This document shows, piece by piece, positions 1 to 6,996 of a stretch of DNA of 26,527 nt. A program made the translations under genes and the position numbers. Origin of the DNA: Acholeplasmataceae bacterium (GTDB lineage: Bacteria > Bacillota_I > Bacilli_A > ML615J-28 > CAG-698); NCBI GenBank assembly GCA_012839485.1, contig DUNF01000063.1, positions 1-26,527 on the forward strand, in the 5' to 3' direction. The notes below the pieces were generated by a model, which had not been told where the DNA came from, did not search any database, and saw nothing but the letters and a program-made list of their open reading frames with translations. The first letter of the stretch is position 1, and each line of letters opens with the position of its first letter.

Positions 1-14
1 ATTTCTTTAAACAT
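1..14 (-). CDS. 5' end of an off-window gene (partial)
   Basis: Read on the minus strand, a strong ribosome binding site (AGGAGGG at about 20-26) sits 5 nt before an ATG at 14-12. The frame then runs M-F-K-E off the window edge. A TATAAT -10 element lies about 110 nt upstream at 124-129. Only four codons are visible, so no product can be named. The start call rests on the RBS spacing and on the gene direction matching its neighbours. Confidence 0.5.
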
Positions 15-71
15 ACAAACCCTCCTGCAGTGTTTTGTTGGTAATTTAATATTACAGGTTTGTTTGTATGT
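11..71 (-). promoter_or_regulatory. Inverted repeat covering the start codon of the off-window gene
   Basis: A perfect 10-bp inverted repeat, ACATACAAAC at 11-20 and GTTTGTATGT at 62-71, brackets the RBS. In the minus-strand transcript the 3' arm contains the start codon and directly follows the Shine-Dalgarno, so folding would mask initiation. A smaller GTAAT/ATTAC hairpin (41-55) lies in its loop. The structure suggests translational control (inference). It matches no riboswitch or T-box that I recognise. Confidence 0.35.
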
Positions 72-75
72 AGGG

Positions 76-106
76 AAGAGGAATTTACCTTCTTCCTCTT
101 TTTTTT
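76..106 (+). terminator. Hairpin followed by a T tract
   Basis: An 8-bp stem AAGAGGAA (76-83) / TTCCTCTT (93-100) is followed by T residues to 106, which is a good intrinsic terminator shape on the plus strand. No plus-strand gene ends here, and the minus-strand reading has no U tract after the stem. It could be an antisense terminator or simply a hairpin in the minus-strand leader. Confidence 0.4.
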
Positions 107-123
107 GCCGTTTGCCAATTAAA

Positions 124-129
124 ATTATA
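124..129 (-). promoter_or_regulatory. Possible -10 element for the off-window gene
   Basis: TATAAT on the minus strand lies just after the end of the truncated DHH gene. The -35 region is poor. If it is used, the transcript would carry a leader of about 100 nt with two hairpins before the gene at the window edge. Confidence 0.3.
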
Positions 130-143
130 CTCTAAGAAAAAAG

Positions 144-584
144 TCAAACTCTCCTCTGGCGTACAGCTTCATATAAAAAGAGGTCTACAATAATTTGTGC
201 CGTTGCGGGGGCATTAACGTCAACAAAATTAATATCTGCATAATTATCAACAGGTAGATGATGATCAATTTTAATTGTTTCCTTTGCAAGATGAAAATAT
301 TTACTATCAATTCTTTCTTTAGTAGCTGTATCTAAAACAATAACTAATGACTCTTGATATATTTCTGGTTTTAATTCTTCATCCCTTGGCTTTAGAAAAT
401 CTAAATAACTAACCGAATCATTAGCAGGTGCATAGATCTTTTTCTTAGGAAAAGATGTTGTTAAGATATCTTTTAATCCTAAAACAGAGCCAACACAATC
501 TCCATCAGGCCTTTGATGACCTAAGATAATAATACTATCATATTCTTTAATTTTCTTTAAAATTTGGTTTCTTGTTTTCTTCAT
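144..584 (-). CDS. Truncated DHH-family phosphoesterase paralogue
   Basis: This 146-residue protein matches the N-terminal half of the next gene (581-1528) and of NrnA/MgpA-type nano-RNases. It keeps the metal-binding motifs HQRPDGD (residues 23-29), VLDT (83-86) and IDHH (106-109). The frame stops at residue 146 (ending YEAVRQRRV) before the fourth DHH motif (T-D-S-G) and before the whole DHHA1 substrate-binding domain. Full-length relatives are about 310-320 residues. The 129 bp beyond the stop hold no recognisable remainder in any frame. Its start overlaps the upstream stop as ATGA, so it is translationally coupled to the intact paralogue. It is probably a decayed duplicate or a non-catalytic remnant (inference). 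A short functional protein cannot be excluded. Confidence 0.75.
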   Translation of the reverse strand: MKKTRNQILKKIKEYDSIIILGHQRPDGDCVGSVLGLKDILTTSFPKKKIYAPANDSVSYLDFLKPRDEELKPEIYQESLVIVLDTATKERIDSKYFHLAKETIKIDHHLPVDNYADINFVDVNAPATAQIIVDLFLYEAVRQRRV

Positions 585-1528
585 TTTTTACTCCCTGCAA
601 CTAGTTTGTTTAAATCTTTTAAGATCTCCTTACAAACATCAAAACTTGCAACTTTAGCCCCACTTGCAAGCAAGTGGCCGCCTCCACCATATTTAACAGC
701 AATTTGATTAATATTGTGTTTAGACGAACGAAACTCACATAAAATTTGGTTATTTTCTGCATCTTCTACAAACATTGCCCAAATTTCAACTTCTCTAATA
801 TTCGCCATAATATTCACATATCCTCTAGCTATATTGTGTGGCGTTAACCCATATGCTTCTACATCTTTTTTTGTTACTTTTAAATACGCTACTTTATGTT
901 TACTAACTTTAAACTTATTTGTCAGTTTAGCTCTTAATTTAACACTATCTAAACTTTCTTGATATAAGTTAGAATAAACGTTATTAATGTCTATATCATA
1001 TTCCATTAATTTAGATACAATATCGAAAGTTCTTGCTGTTGTTTTATCATATCTAAAACGGCCACTATCAGTAACTATTCCTGTAAATAAATGTGTTGCT
1101 GCTTCTTTGTTTAGTTTCCAATCTAAATCTAAAGCCATTTGAGCAATAATCCCAGCACAACTTTCAAAACTAGTGTCTGTGTAATTTAAATCACAATAAT
1201 CACTAACTGTATTGTGATGATCTATTTTTATAGAAAATTTTGCTTTTTTGTAATTGTCATTTAATAACATCTCATCAGTAGAAGTATCTAAAACAAAAAC
1301 TAAAGCTTTTTTATATAATTCGATATCTATTTCATCAGTTTTACCCATAAAATCAAAACGCTCGCTAGTATCACCAACTGCGTAAATTTTCTTATTAGGA
1401 TAATTTTCTTTTAAAATAGCTTTTAACCCTAATTGACTTCCCATGGCATCTCCATCAGGATTAGCATGTCTTTCTATGATGATTAAATCGTATTGGATTA
1501 CTTTTTCTTTTATCTGATTAAAGTTCAT
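581..1528 (-). CDS. nrnA: NrnA-like DHH/DHHA1 phosphoesterase (nano-RNase / pAp phosphatase)
   Basis: This 315-residue protein has the length and layout of Firmicutes NrnA. A DHH domain carries HANPDGD (21-27), VLDT (79-82), IDHH (102-105) and GIVTDSG (150-156). A C-terminal DHHA1 domain ends in the glycine-rich GGGGH motif (around 281-285). Family members degrade 2-5 nt RNAs and dephosphorylate pAp; some act on cyclic dinucleotide products such as pApA. The protein is cytoplasmic and Mn-dependent in characterised homologues. Its start lies inside the end of the Gx-type membrane gene (11-bp overlap), and its own TGA overlaps the next ATG, so three genes form one tightly packed operon. The exact substrate cannot be read from the sequence. 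Confidence 0.88.
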   Translation of the reverse strand: MNFNQIKEKVIQYDLIIIERHANPDGDAMGSQLGLKAILKENYPNKKIYAVGDTSERFDFMGKTDEIDIELYKKALVFVLDTSTDEMLLNDNYKKAKFSIKIDHHNTVSDYCDLNYTDTSFESCAGIIAQMALDLDWKLNKEAATHLFTGIVTDSGRFRYDKTTARTFDIVSKLMEYDIDINNVYSNLYQESLDSVKLRAKLTNKFKVSKHKVAYLKVTKKDVEAYGLTPHNIARGYVNIMANIREVEIWAMFVEDAENNQILCEFRSSKHNINQIAVKYGGGGHLLASGAKVASFDVCKEILKDLNKLVAGSKK

Positions 1529-2099
1529 TGTTTTCTCCTTTATCTTCTGAAACTAATTCTAAATCTGAATTTAAGTGATAATGGATTGTTAGATATTTGT
1601 ATAAACCATTGCCAGCAATCCCTACTATTATACTAGTAACTAAAGATATTAATACTAGTAATGCTCCAGATTTAAAAACCGCATCCCCTGTATGATATAT
1701 AAACATTACTACAAACAATTGTGTAACTATATGAAGAAAACCACCAATTACACTTATACCTACAAGCGAAGTTTTATCTTTTAATAACTTATGAGCTAAA
1801 AACATCCCAAAGAAACTAACTAGGCTGGCACTAGCTCCAATAATAAAAGAACTAATGCTTCCTAAAATCAATCCGACTACAACAGATTTTAATACAGTAA
1901 TTAACAAACTTGTTTTAAAATCAAAAATATAAATAGCCAGTAATATAACAATATTAGCAAGTCCTATTTTAGCAACTGGTAAAAAAGGAAAAGCAATTAT
2001 ACTTATTGATTTATCAAAGAACGACAAAACAGCAGCCATTGCTACCATAATTGATGCTATCGCAAGTTCTTGAACTTTGTTTACTTTATTTTGATGCAT
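1518..2099 (-). CDS. Gx transporter / heptaprenyl diphosphate synthase component I family membrane protein
   Basis: This 193-residue protein has about five hydrophobic segments. It carries features of the Hpre_diP_synt_I (Gx transporter) family: a start resembling VQELAIASIMVAMAAVL, then FPFLPVAKIGLANIVILLAIY, then a glycine-rich membrane segment (GLILGSISSF). Despite the component-I name, the family looks like a small membrane carrier related to ECF-type S-components, and its substrate is not settled. An acidic C-terminal tail (SEDKGENNEL) overlaps the start of the NrnA-like gene by 11 bp. The RBS is GGAAAGGTG before the ATG. No polyprenyl synthase gene is adjacent here. Confidence 0.75.
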   Translation of the reverse strand: MHQNKVNKVQELAIASIMVAMAAVLSFFDKSISIIAFPFLPVAKIGLANIVILLAIYIFDFKTSLLITVLKSVVVGLILGSISSFIIGASASLVSFFGMFLAHKLLKDKTSLVGISVIGGFLHIVTQLFVVMFIYHTGDAVFKSGALLVLISLVTSIIVGIAGNGLYKYLTIHYHLNSDLELVSEDKGENNEL

Positions 2100-2141
2100 A
2101 TAATCACCTTTCCTTGCTTTCCCTTATTTTATCACAAATTA

Positions 2142-2169
2142 TTGCTTTTTTTAAGATATTTGATATAAT
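2142..2169 (+). promoter_or_regulatory. Sigma-A type promoter of the HIT gene
   Basis: TTGCTT (2142-2147), a 16-bp spacer, then an extended -10 TGATATAAT (TATAAT at 2164-2169). The HIT start codon is 20 bp downstream, with AAGGAG between. Confidence 0.6.
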
Positions 2170-2189
2170 TTATATAAGGAGTTGATATT

Positions 2190-2588
2190 ATGTGTATATT
2201 TTGTAAGATAGCTAACAAAGAAATTCCTTCATATATTATATATGAAGATGATAAGTTTTTAGCCTTTCTTGATTTATCTCAAGTAACGATTGGACATACT
2301 CTAGTTGTTCCTAAAAAACACTTCGCAAATCTCTTAGAGCTTGATGAAGAAACAGCAAAAGAAGCTTTAAACGTGACTAGGAAAGTAGCTTTATTATTAA
2401 AAGAAAAATTAAATGTTTTTGATTTTAATATTGTAAATAATTGTGGAGAAAAAGCAGGACAATCGGTCCACCATTTTCATATCCATATTATCCCAATTTA
2501 CAAAAAAGGCGACCTTGAATTTAATGCTCAATCTAATAAATTAAGTGAAGCAGAATTTAAAAAACTACATAATAAAATAATAAAATAG
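2190..2588 (+). CDS. HIT family nucleotide-binding hydrolase
   Basis: This 132-residue protein has the histidine triad HHFHIH at 94-99, followed by IIP. The N-terminal CIFCKIANKEIPS segment gives two zinc-ligand cysteines (2 and 5). The length matches Hint/PKCI-type HIT proteins, which hydrolyse nucleoside phosphoramidates and aminoacyl-adenylates. It is cytoplasmic. It is a single gene on the opposite strand to its neighbours, with its own promoter, and its stop codon lies inside the stem of the shared terminator. The physiological substrate is unknown in most bacteria. Confidence 0.92.
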   Translation: MCIFCKIANKEIPSYIIYEDDKFLAFLDLSQVTIGHTLVVPKKHFANLLELDEETAKEALNVTRKVALLLKEKLNVFDFNIVNNCGEKAGQSVHHFHIHIIPIYKKGDLEFNAQSNKLSEAEFKKLHNKIIK

Positions 2589-2610
2589 GAAGTTTAATCT
2601 TCCTATTTTT
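2583..2610. terminator. Bidirectional terminator between HIT and zinc-ribbon genes
   Basis: A 10-bp perfect stem, AAATAGGAAG (2583-2592) / CTTCCTATTT (2599-2608), with a 6-nt loop. The HIT stop codon (2586-2588) lies in the left arm, and the convergent gene's stop (2609-2611) abuts the right arm. A and T runs on the two sides let it work in both directions. Confidence 0.8.
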
Positions 2611-2998
2611 ATATACTAGAAAAATAAATTAATAACAAAATATTAGCTAATATTCCTCCGGCAGCTAGATATAAAGATAATAAAGAAAATTTGTATTTCT
2701 TTTTAATCTCTAAAATAATCGCAATCACTAAAGCTACGCCTCCTAAAACAAGGGCAATAATAGGTACATATGGAATAAAAGCAACAACCATTAAACTTAC
2801 ACTGATGATTGCAAGAATAAAATTAATAGTATCTAAATTATTTTTTTCTCTTTTCCTTTTCTCAACATTTTCATATGCTTGTTCTTCTATAACATTAACT
2901 TGTCCCGCGTCTTTTAGTAAATTGCCACAAACATGACAAAATATAGCATCTTCTTGAACTTGTGTTCCGCACTTTCTACAATACATATCTTTATCCAA
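2609..2998 (-). CDS. Zinc-ribbon domain membrane protein of unknown function
   Basis: This 129-residue protein begins with a four-cysteine zinc ribbon (CRKCG at 7-11, CHVCG at 21-25). A charged linker (KRKREKNN) and three to four hydrophobic segments follow, from about residue 56 to the end. This zinc-ribbon-plus-DUF4190-like membrane layout is common in Firmicutes but has no assigned role. It overlaps the end of serS by 8 bp, so the two are cotranscribed and coupled. An internal ATG (M5, just before YCRKCG) is an alternative start. I do not recognise a specific family. Confidence 0.75.
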   Translation of the reverse strand: MDKDMYCRKCGTQVQEDAIFCHVCGNLLKDAGQVNVIEEQAYENVEKRKREKNNLDTINFILAIISVSLMVVAFIPYVPIIALVLGGVALVIAIILEIKKKYKFSLLSLYLAAGGILANILLLIYFSSI

Positions 2999-4265
2999 TC
3001 TTATCTACCCTCATATATGGTCTTAATACTTCTGGTATTGTAATTGTACCATCTTCATTTTGATAGTTTTCTAAAATCGCAACTAATGTACGTCCTACAG
3101 CTAAACCTGATCCGTTTAATGTATGAACAAACTCTAATTTACTATCTTGTGATCTTCTAAACTTAATATTTGCTCTTCTTGCTTGATAATCTTCAGCATT
3201 ACTAATACTACCGATTTCACGATATGTGTTTTGTGATGGAATCCATACTTCAATATCATATGTTTTACACATTGCAAATCCCATATCACCACTAGATAAT
3301 ACAACAACACGATATGGCAATTTTAAAGCCTTTAGTACTTTTTCTGATTCAGCAAGCATTTCATCTAATTCTTGATAACTATTATCTGGAGAAGCTATCT
3401 TAATTAGTTCAACTTTATTGAATTGGTGTTGTCTAATTAAACCACGAGTATCACGACCTGCGCTACCTGCTTCTGATCTAAAAGCAGTTGTGTAACTAGT
3501 TAATTTAATTGGAAGTTTTGCATAATCTAAAACTTCTTCTTTAAACATATTGATTGTTGGTACTTCTGCTGTTGGGTTTAAATACCAATCACCATTACCA
3601 TTTGCAATTTTAAAAGCATCTTCAGCAAACTTTGGTAACTGTCCAGTACCAAACATTGATGCTGCTGATACTATATATGGCGGTATTACTTCTGTATAAC
3701 CACTTTCTGCATGTAGGTCCATCATAAACTTAATTAAAGATAATTCTAATCTTGCGCCTAAACCTTTATAAATAGCAAATCTACTACCTGTGACTTTAGC
3801 TGCTCTTTCAAAATCTAAAATATCTAAAGCTTCTCCTAATTCATAGTGGGCTTTTGGTTTAAAACTAAACTTAGTTGGTTCCATAAACTTTTTGATTTCT
3901 TTATTATAACTATCGTCTGGTCCAATTGGTACAGATTTATGAACTAAGTTAGGAGTTGTAGCTAGATAGTTAAAGATTTTTTCATCTAACTCTTTAATTG
4001 CCTCATCTTTTGTTTTAATCTCATCTCCTAAAGAAGCAACTTCAGCTAAAACACTACTAGCATCTTTTTTTTCTCTTTTTAAGATCCCTATTTCTTTGCT
4101 AGCATCATTTCTCATTTTTTTTAGTTTTTCTACTTCTGTAATTAAATTTCTTTTTTCATCATCTAATTTAATTACATCTCTCAAGTATGAAAAATCAGAA
4201 CCTCTTTGATTTAGGTTTTTAATTACTTCCTCTAAGTTTTCTCTTAAGTATCTAATATCTAACAT
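2991..4265 (-). CDS. serS: Seryl-tRNA synthetase
   Basis: This 424-residue class II aminoacyl-tRNA synthetase charges tRNA-Ser (and tRNA-Sec where present). The N-terminal antiparallel coiled coil (about 30-105) recognises the tRNA. The core shows motif 2 (TTAFRSEAGSAGRDTRGLIR) and motif 3 (GSGLAVGRTLVAILENYQ). I chose the second ATG (4265) over the one at 4271. The RBS (AGGGGG) is only 1 nt from the first ATG but 7 nt from the second, and MLDIRYLREN is the usual SerRS start. It is transcribed from a strong promoter at 4369-4397 with a leader of about 95 nt. I see no T-box consensus in that leader. The zinc-ribbon gene follows with an overlap. Confidence 0.96.
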   Translation of the reverse strand: MLDIRYLRENLEEVIKNLNQRGSDFSYLRDVIKLDDEKRNLITEVEKLKKMRNDASKEIGILKREKKDASSVLAEVASLGDEIKTKDEAIKELDEKIFNYLATTPNLVHKSVPIGPDDSYNKEIKKFMEPTKFSFKPKAHYELGEALDILDFERAAKVTGSRFAIYKGLGARLELSLIKFMMDLHAESGYTEVIPPYIVSAASMFGTGQLPKFAEDAFKIANGNGDWYLNPTAEVPTINMFKEEVLDYAKLPIKLTSYTTAFRSEAGSAGRDTRGLIRQHQFNKVELIKIASPDNSYQELDEMLAESEKVLKALKLPYRVVVLSSGDMGFAMCKTYDIEVWIPSQNTYREIGSISNAEDYQARRANIKFRRSQDSKLEFVHTLNGSGLAVGRTLVAILENYQNEDGTITIPEVLRPYMRVDKIG

Positions 4266-4311
4266 TTTCATGCCCCCTTAAATTTAGCTTATTTTAACTC
4301 TATAAGATATC

Positions 4312-4348
4312 TATTTCAACTAAAAAAGCTATATTTCAACTTTTTAGT
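4312..4348 (-). repeat. Tandem 10-mers and hairpin in the serS leader
   Basis: TATTTCAACT occurs at 4312-4321 and 4332-4341, a 20-bp period. An 8-bp inverted repeat ACTAAAAA (4319-4326) / TTTTTAGT (4341-4348) links them. The element lies in the serS 5' leader. It is AT-rich, so chance is a real possibility. Confidence 0.35.
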
Positions 4349-4368
4349 CTTTTTATTTTCTAAACTTA

Positions 4369-4397
4369 ATTATACTATAATATCCTTGTTTTTGCAA
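4369..4397 (-). promoter_or_regulatory. Sigma-A promoter of serS
   Basis: On the minus strand, TTGCAA (4397-4392), a 17-bp spacer, then a perfect TATAAT (4374-4369). It lies just downstream of the gyrA terminator. Confidence 0.75.
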
Positions 4398-4412
4398 TCA
4401 ATTATAAAATAT

Positions 4413-4437
4413 AAAAAAGCACCCGAAGGTGCTTTTT
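4413..4437 (-). terminator. Rho-independent terminator of the recF-gyrB-gyrA operon
   Basis: A 10-bp stem (4414-4423 / 4428-4437) is closed by a UUCG tetraloop on the minus strand and followed by a T tract. It begins right after the gyrA stop codon. Confidence 0.88.
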
Positions 4438-4439
4438 CT

Positions 4440-6986
4440 TTATTCATATTCTACAAACAGATCAAGATCTGAATCTATATCTGCTTCTGATTCTTCTTTT
4501 GGTAAGATTTCTATTGAAGCTACTTTTTGGTTTGCGTTAAGTGTAATAATCTTAGCTCCTTGGGTAATTCTGCCAATTGTTAGAATTTGCTCTAATGGAA
4601 CTCTAATAATAAAACCATAATTAGTAATAACAATTAAGTCTTCTTCAGATTCAACAGTCTTCATTGCTTTCATTTGACCATTTCTTTTATTAATACTTAA
4701 AGCTGTTACTCCTTTTCCGCCTCTAACTTGAGTTCTAAACTCTCGTACACTTGTTCTCTTACCATAACCATTTTCTGTAACAATAACAATTTCATCATTT
4801 GGACTATTAATAATAGCCATACCAACTACTTCTTCGCCCTCTTCAACTAAAATTCCTCTTACTCCTTGAGCTACTCTTTGCATTGGACGAACATCATCTT
4901 CGCTAAACTTAATTGCTTTACCATTTGATGCTCCTAAAATAATGTTTTTATTCCCATCAGTAATACCAACACTTAATAACTCGTCTCCTTCAACTAAATT
5001 AATCGCAATAATACCATTACGTCTAATGTTTTTGTATTCTTCAACTTGCGTTTTCTTAACTAGTCCTTGTTTTGTAGCAAAGAATAGATAATCTGTTTCT
5101 TTAATAGCATCAGTATCAATACTTAAAACAGTTGCTAGTCTTTCATTATTTTCAAGTTTAAGTAAGTTTACTATCGGTGTTCCTCTAGCTAATCTATTAG
5201 CTTCAGCTATTTGATAAGCTTTTAAAGTATACACTTTACCAAAGTTTGTAAAGAAAAATAAATCATCATGAGTAGAAGTATAGATAACTTTTGTAACTGC
5301 ATCTGATTCTACCATTTTAGTTCCGATAATACCTTTTCCACCTTTGTTTTGTGTTTGATATGTATCTGATGTCATTCTCTTTACATATCCTCTTTCAGTA
5401 ATAGTAATAATAACATCTTCAACTGGAATTAGATTTTCGTCTTCTAGTCCTAAATCTTCAGCTAAACTAATTTCTGTTCTTCTTGGATCTTTATATTTTT
5501 CTTTTGTTTCTGTAATTTCTTTAATAATTAGTTCTTTTTTCTTTTGAGGATTTTGTAAGATTTCTTTGCACTCAGCTATAAATTTTTCTAACTCTACAAG
5601 TTCTTCTTTGATCTTTTCAACTTCTAAACTAGTAAGTCTTTGTAATCTCATATCAAGAATTGCTTTACTTTGCTCTTCGGTTAAAACAAATTTTTCCATT
5701 AAACGATTAATAGCAATTTCCCCACTCTTACTAGCTTTAATTACCTTTACAACTTCTTCAATGTTTGCAAGAGCTATAATTAATCCTTCTAAGATATGAG
5801 CTCTAGCTTCTGCTTTTTCTAAGTCAAATTCTGTTCTTCTTCTAATTACTTCGTTTTGATGAGCCAAATAACATTCTAAAATTTCTTTTAAATTTAAAGT
5901 TTTTGGTTGTCCGCCATCTAAAACTAACATATTAGTACTAAAAGTAGATTGAAGTTGTGTATGTTTAAATAAATTATTTAAAACAACGCCGGCATTAGCT
6001 CCTCGTTTAAGTTCAATTACAATTCTTAATCCGTCTCTAGTAGATTCATCTCTTAAATCTGTTATATCTTCAATTATTTTATCTTTAACTAGTCTAACAA
6101 TTCTGTCTACTAAAAGAGTTTTATTTACGGCATAAGGAATTTCGGTAACAACGATTTGTTGGCGGTCACGACCTAAATCCTCATAATGTGTTTTAGCTCT
6201 TACTACTAAAGATCCTTGTCCTGTTCTATACATTTCACGAATAGCAGTTAGACCCATTAAGATTCCTCCTGTTGGGAAATCTGGTCCTTTTACATATTCC
6301 ATTAACTCTTCAACTGTAATCTTTGGATTTTTTACTACAGCAAGTAAAGCATCCATTATTTCTTCTAAATTGTGGGGCGGAATGTTTGTAGCCATACCAA
6401 CAGCAATACCTGTTCCGCCATTAACTAACAAGTTAGGAAAACGAGATGGTAAAATAACAGGTTCTGTTTCTGTACCATCATAGTTATCTTGGTAATCTAC
6501 TGTGTTTTTATTTAAATCACGCAATAGCTCCATACTAATTTTACTCATTCTTGCTTCAGTATAACGCATAGCGGCTGCTTGAGCACCACCAATTGAACCA
6601 TAGTTTCCTTGTCCTTCAACTAAAGGATATCTAAAACTAAAATCTTGAGCCATTCTTACCATTGCATCATAGATTGCCGAGTCGCCATGTGGGTGATATT
6701 TACCCATAACATCTCCAACAATCCTTGCAGATTTCTTATATGGCTTATCAGAATAAAGTCCCAATCCGTGCATTGCATAAAGAATTTTTCTTTGAACTGG
6801 TTTTAATCCATCTCTTACATCTGGTATTGCTCTTGAAACGATAACGCTCATTGCATAACTTAAAAATGAGTTTTTCATTTCTTTTACAATATCAATGTTT
6901 TTTACACCACCTTTATGATGGTATTGTTTTTCGCTACTTGTTTCTTCTTCAATTGGGCTCTCTATATCAATAATATCTTTTTCCAT
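4440..6986 (-). CDS. gyrA: DNA gyrase subunit A
   Basis: This 848-residue subunit performs the breakage-reunion step of gyrase, which introduces negative supercoils with GyrB. The catalytic tyrosine is Tyr142 in AAAMRYTEA. The quinolone-resistance region reads HPHGDSAIYDAM, with the usual drug-sensitive Ser103 and Asp107. The segment just before the tyrosine is SIGGAQ rather than the more usual SIDGD. The C-terminal beta-pinwheel carries a GyrA-box of the form QNKGGKG, in place of QRRGGKG, and a second QVRGGKG. This box supports a gyrase rather than topoisomerase IV assignment. The C-terminus is strongly acidic. The RBS is AGGAGGA, and gyrB ends 10 bp upstream. Confidence 0.96.
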   Translation of the reverse strand: MEKDIIDIESPIEEETSSEKQYHHKGGVKNIDIVKEMKNSFLSYAMSVIVSRAIPDVRDGLKPVQRKILYAMHGLGLYSDKPYKKSARIVGDVMGKYHPHGDSAIYDAMVRMAQDFSFRYPLVEGQGNYGSIGGAQAAAMRYTEARMSKISMELLRDLNKNTVDYQDNYDGTETEPVILPSRFPNLLVNGGTGIAVGMATNIPPHNLEEIMDALLAVVKNPKITVEELMEYVKGPDFPTGGILMGLTAIREMYRTGQGSLVVRAKTHYEDLGRDRQQIVVTEIPYAVNKTLLVDRIVRLVKDKIIEDITDLRDESTRDGLRIVIELKRGANAGVVLNNLFKHTQLQSTFSTNMLVLDGGQPKTLNLKEILECYLAHQNEVIRRRTEFDLEKAEARAHILEGLIIALANIEEVVKVIKASKSGEIAINRLMEKFVLTEEQSKAILDMRLQRLTSLEVEKIKEELVELEKFIAECKEILQNPQKKKELIIKEITETKEKYKDPRRTEISLAEDLGLEDENLIPVEDVIITITERGYVKRMTSDTYQTQNKGGKGIIGTKMVESDAVTKVIYTSTHDDLFFFTNFGKVYTLKAYQIAEANRLARGTPIVNLLKLENNERLATVLSIDTDAIKETDYLFFATKQGLVKKTQVEEYKNIRRNGIIAINLVEGDELLSVGITDGNKNIILGASNGKAIKFSEDDVRPMQRVAQGVRGILVEEGEEVVGMAIINSPNDEIVIVTENGYGKRTSVREFRTQVRGGKGVTALSINKRNGQMKAMKTVESEEDLIVITNYGFIIRVPLEQILTIGRITQGAKIITLNANQKVASIEILPKEESEADIDSDLDLFVEYE

Positions 6987-6996
6987 AAGAGTCCTC

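Noticed and set aside
4266..4368. T-box riboswitch in the serS leader
   Set aside because: I could not find the T-box sequence, a specifier loop or an antiterminator, and the leader is too short.
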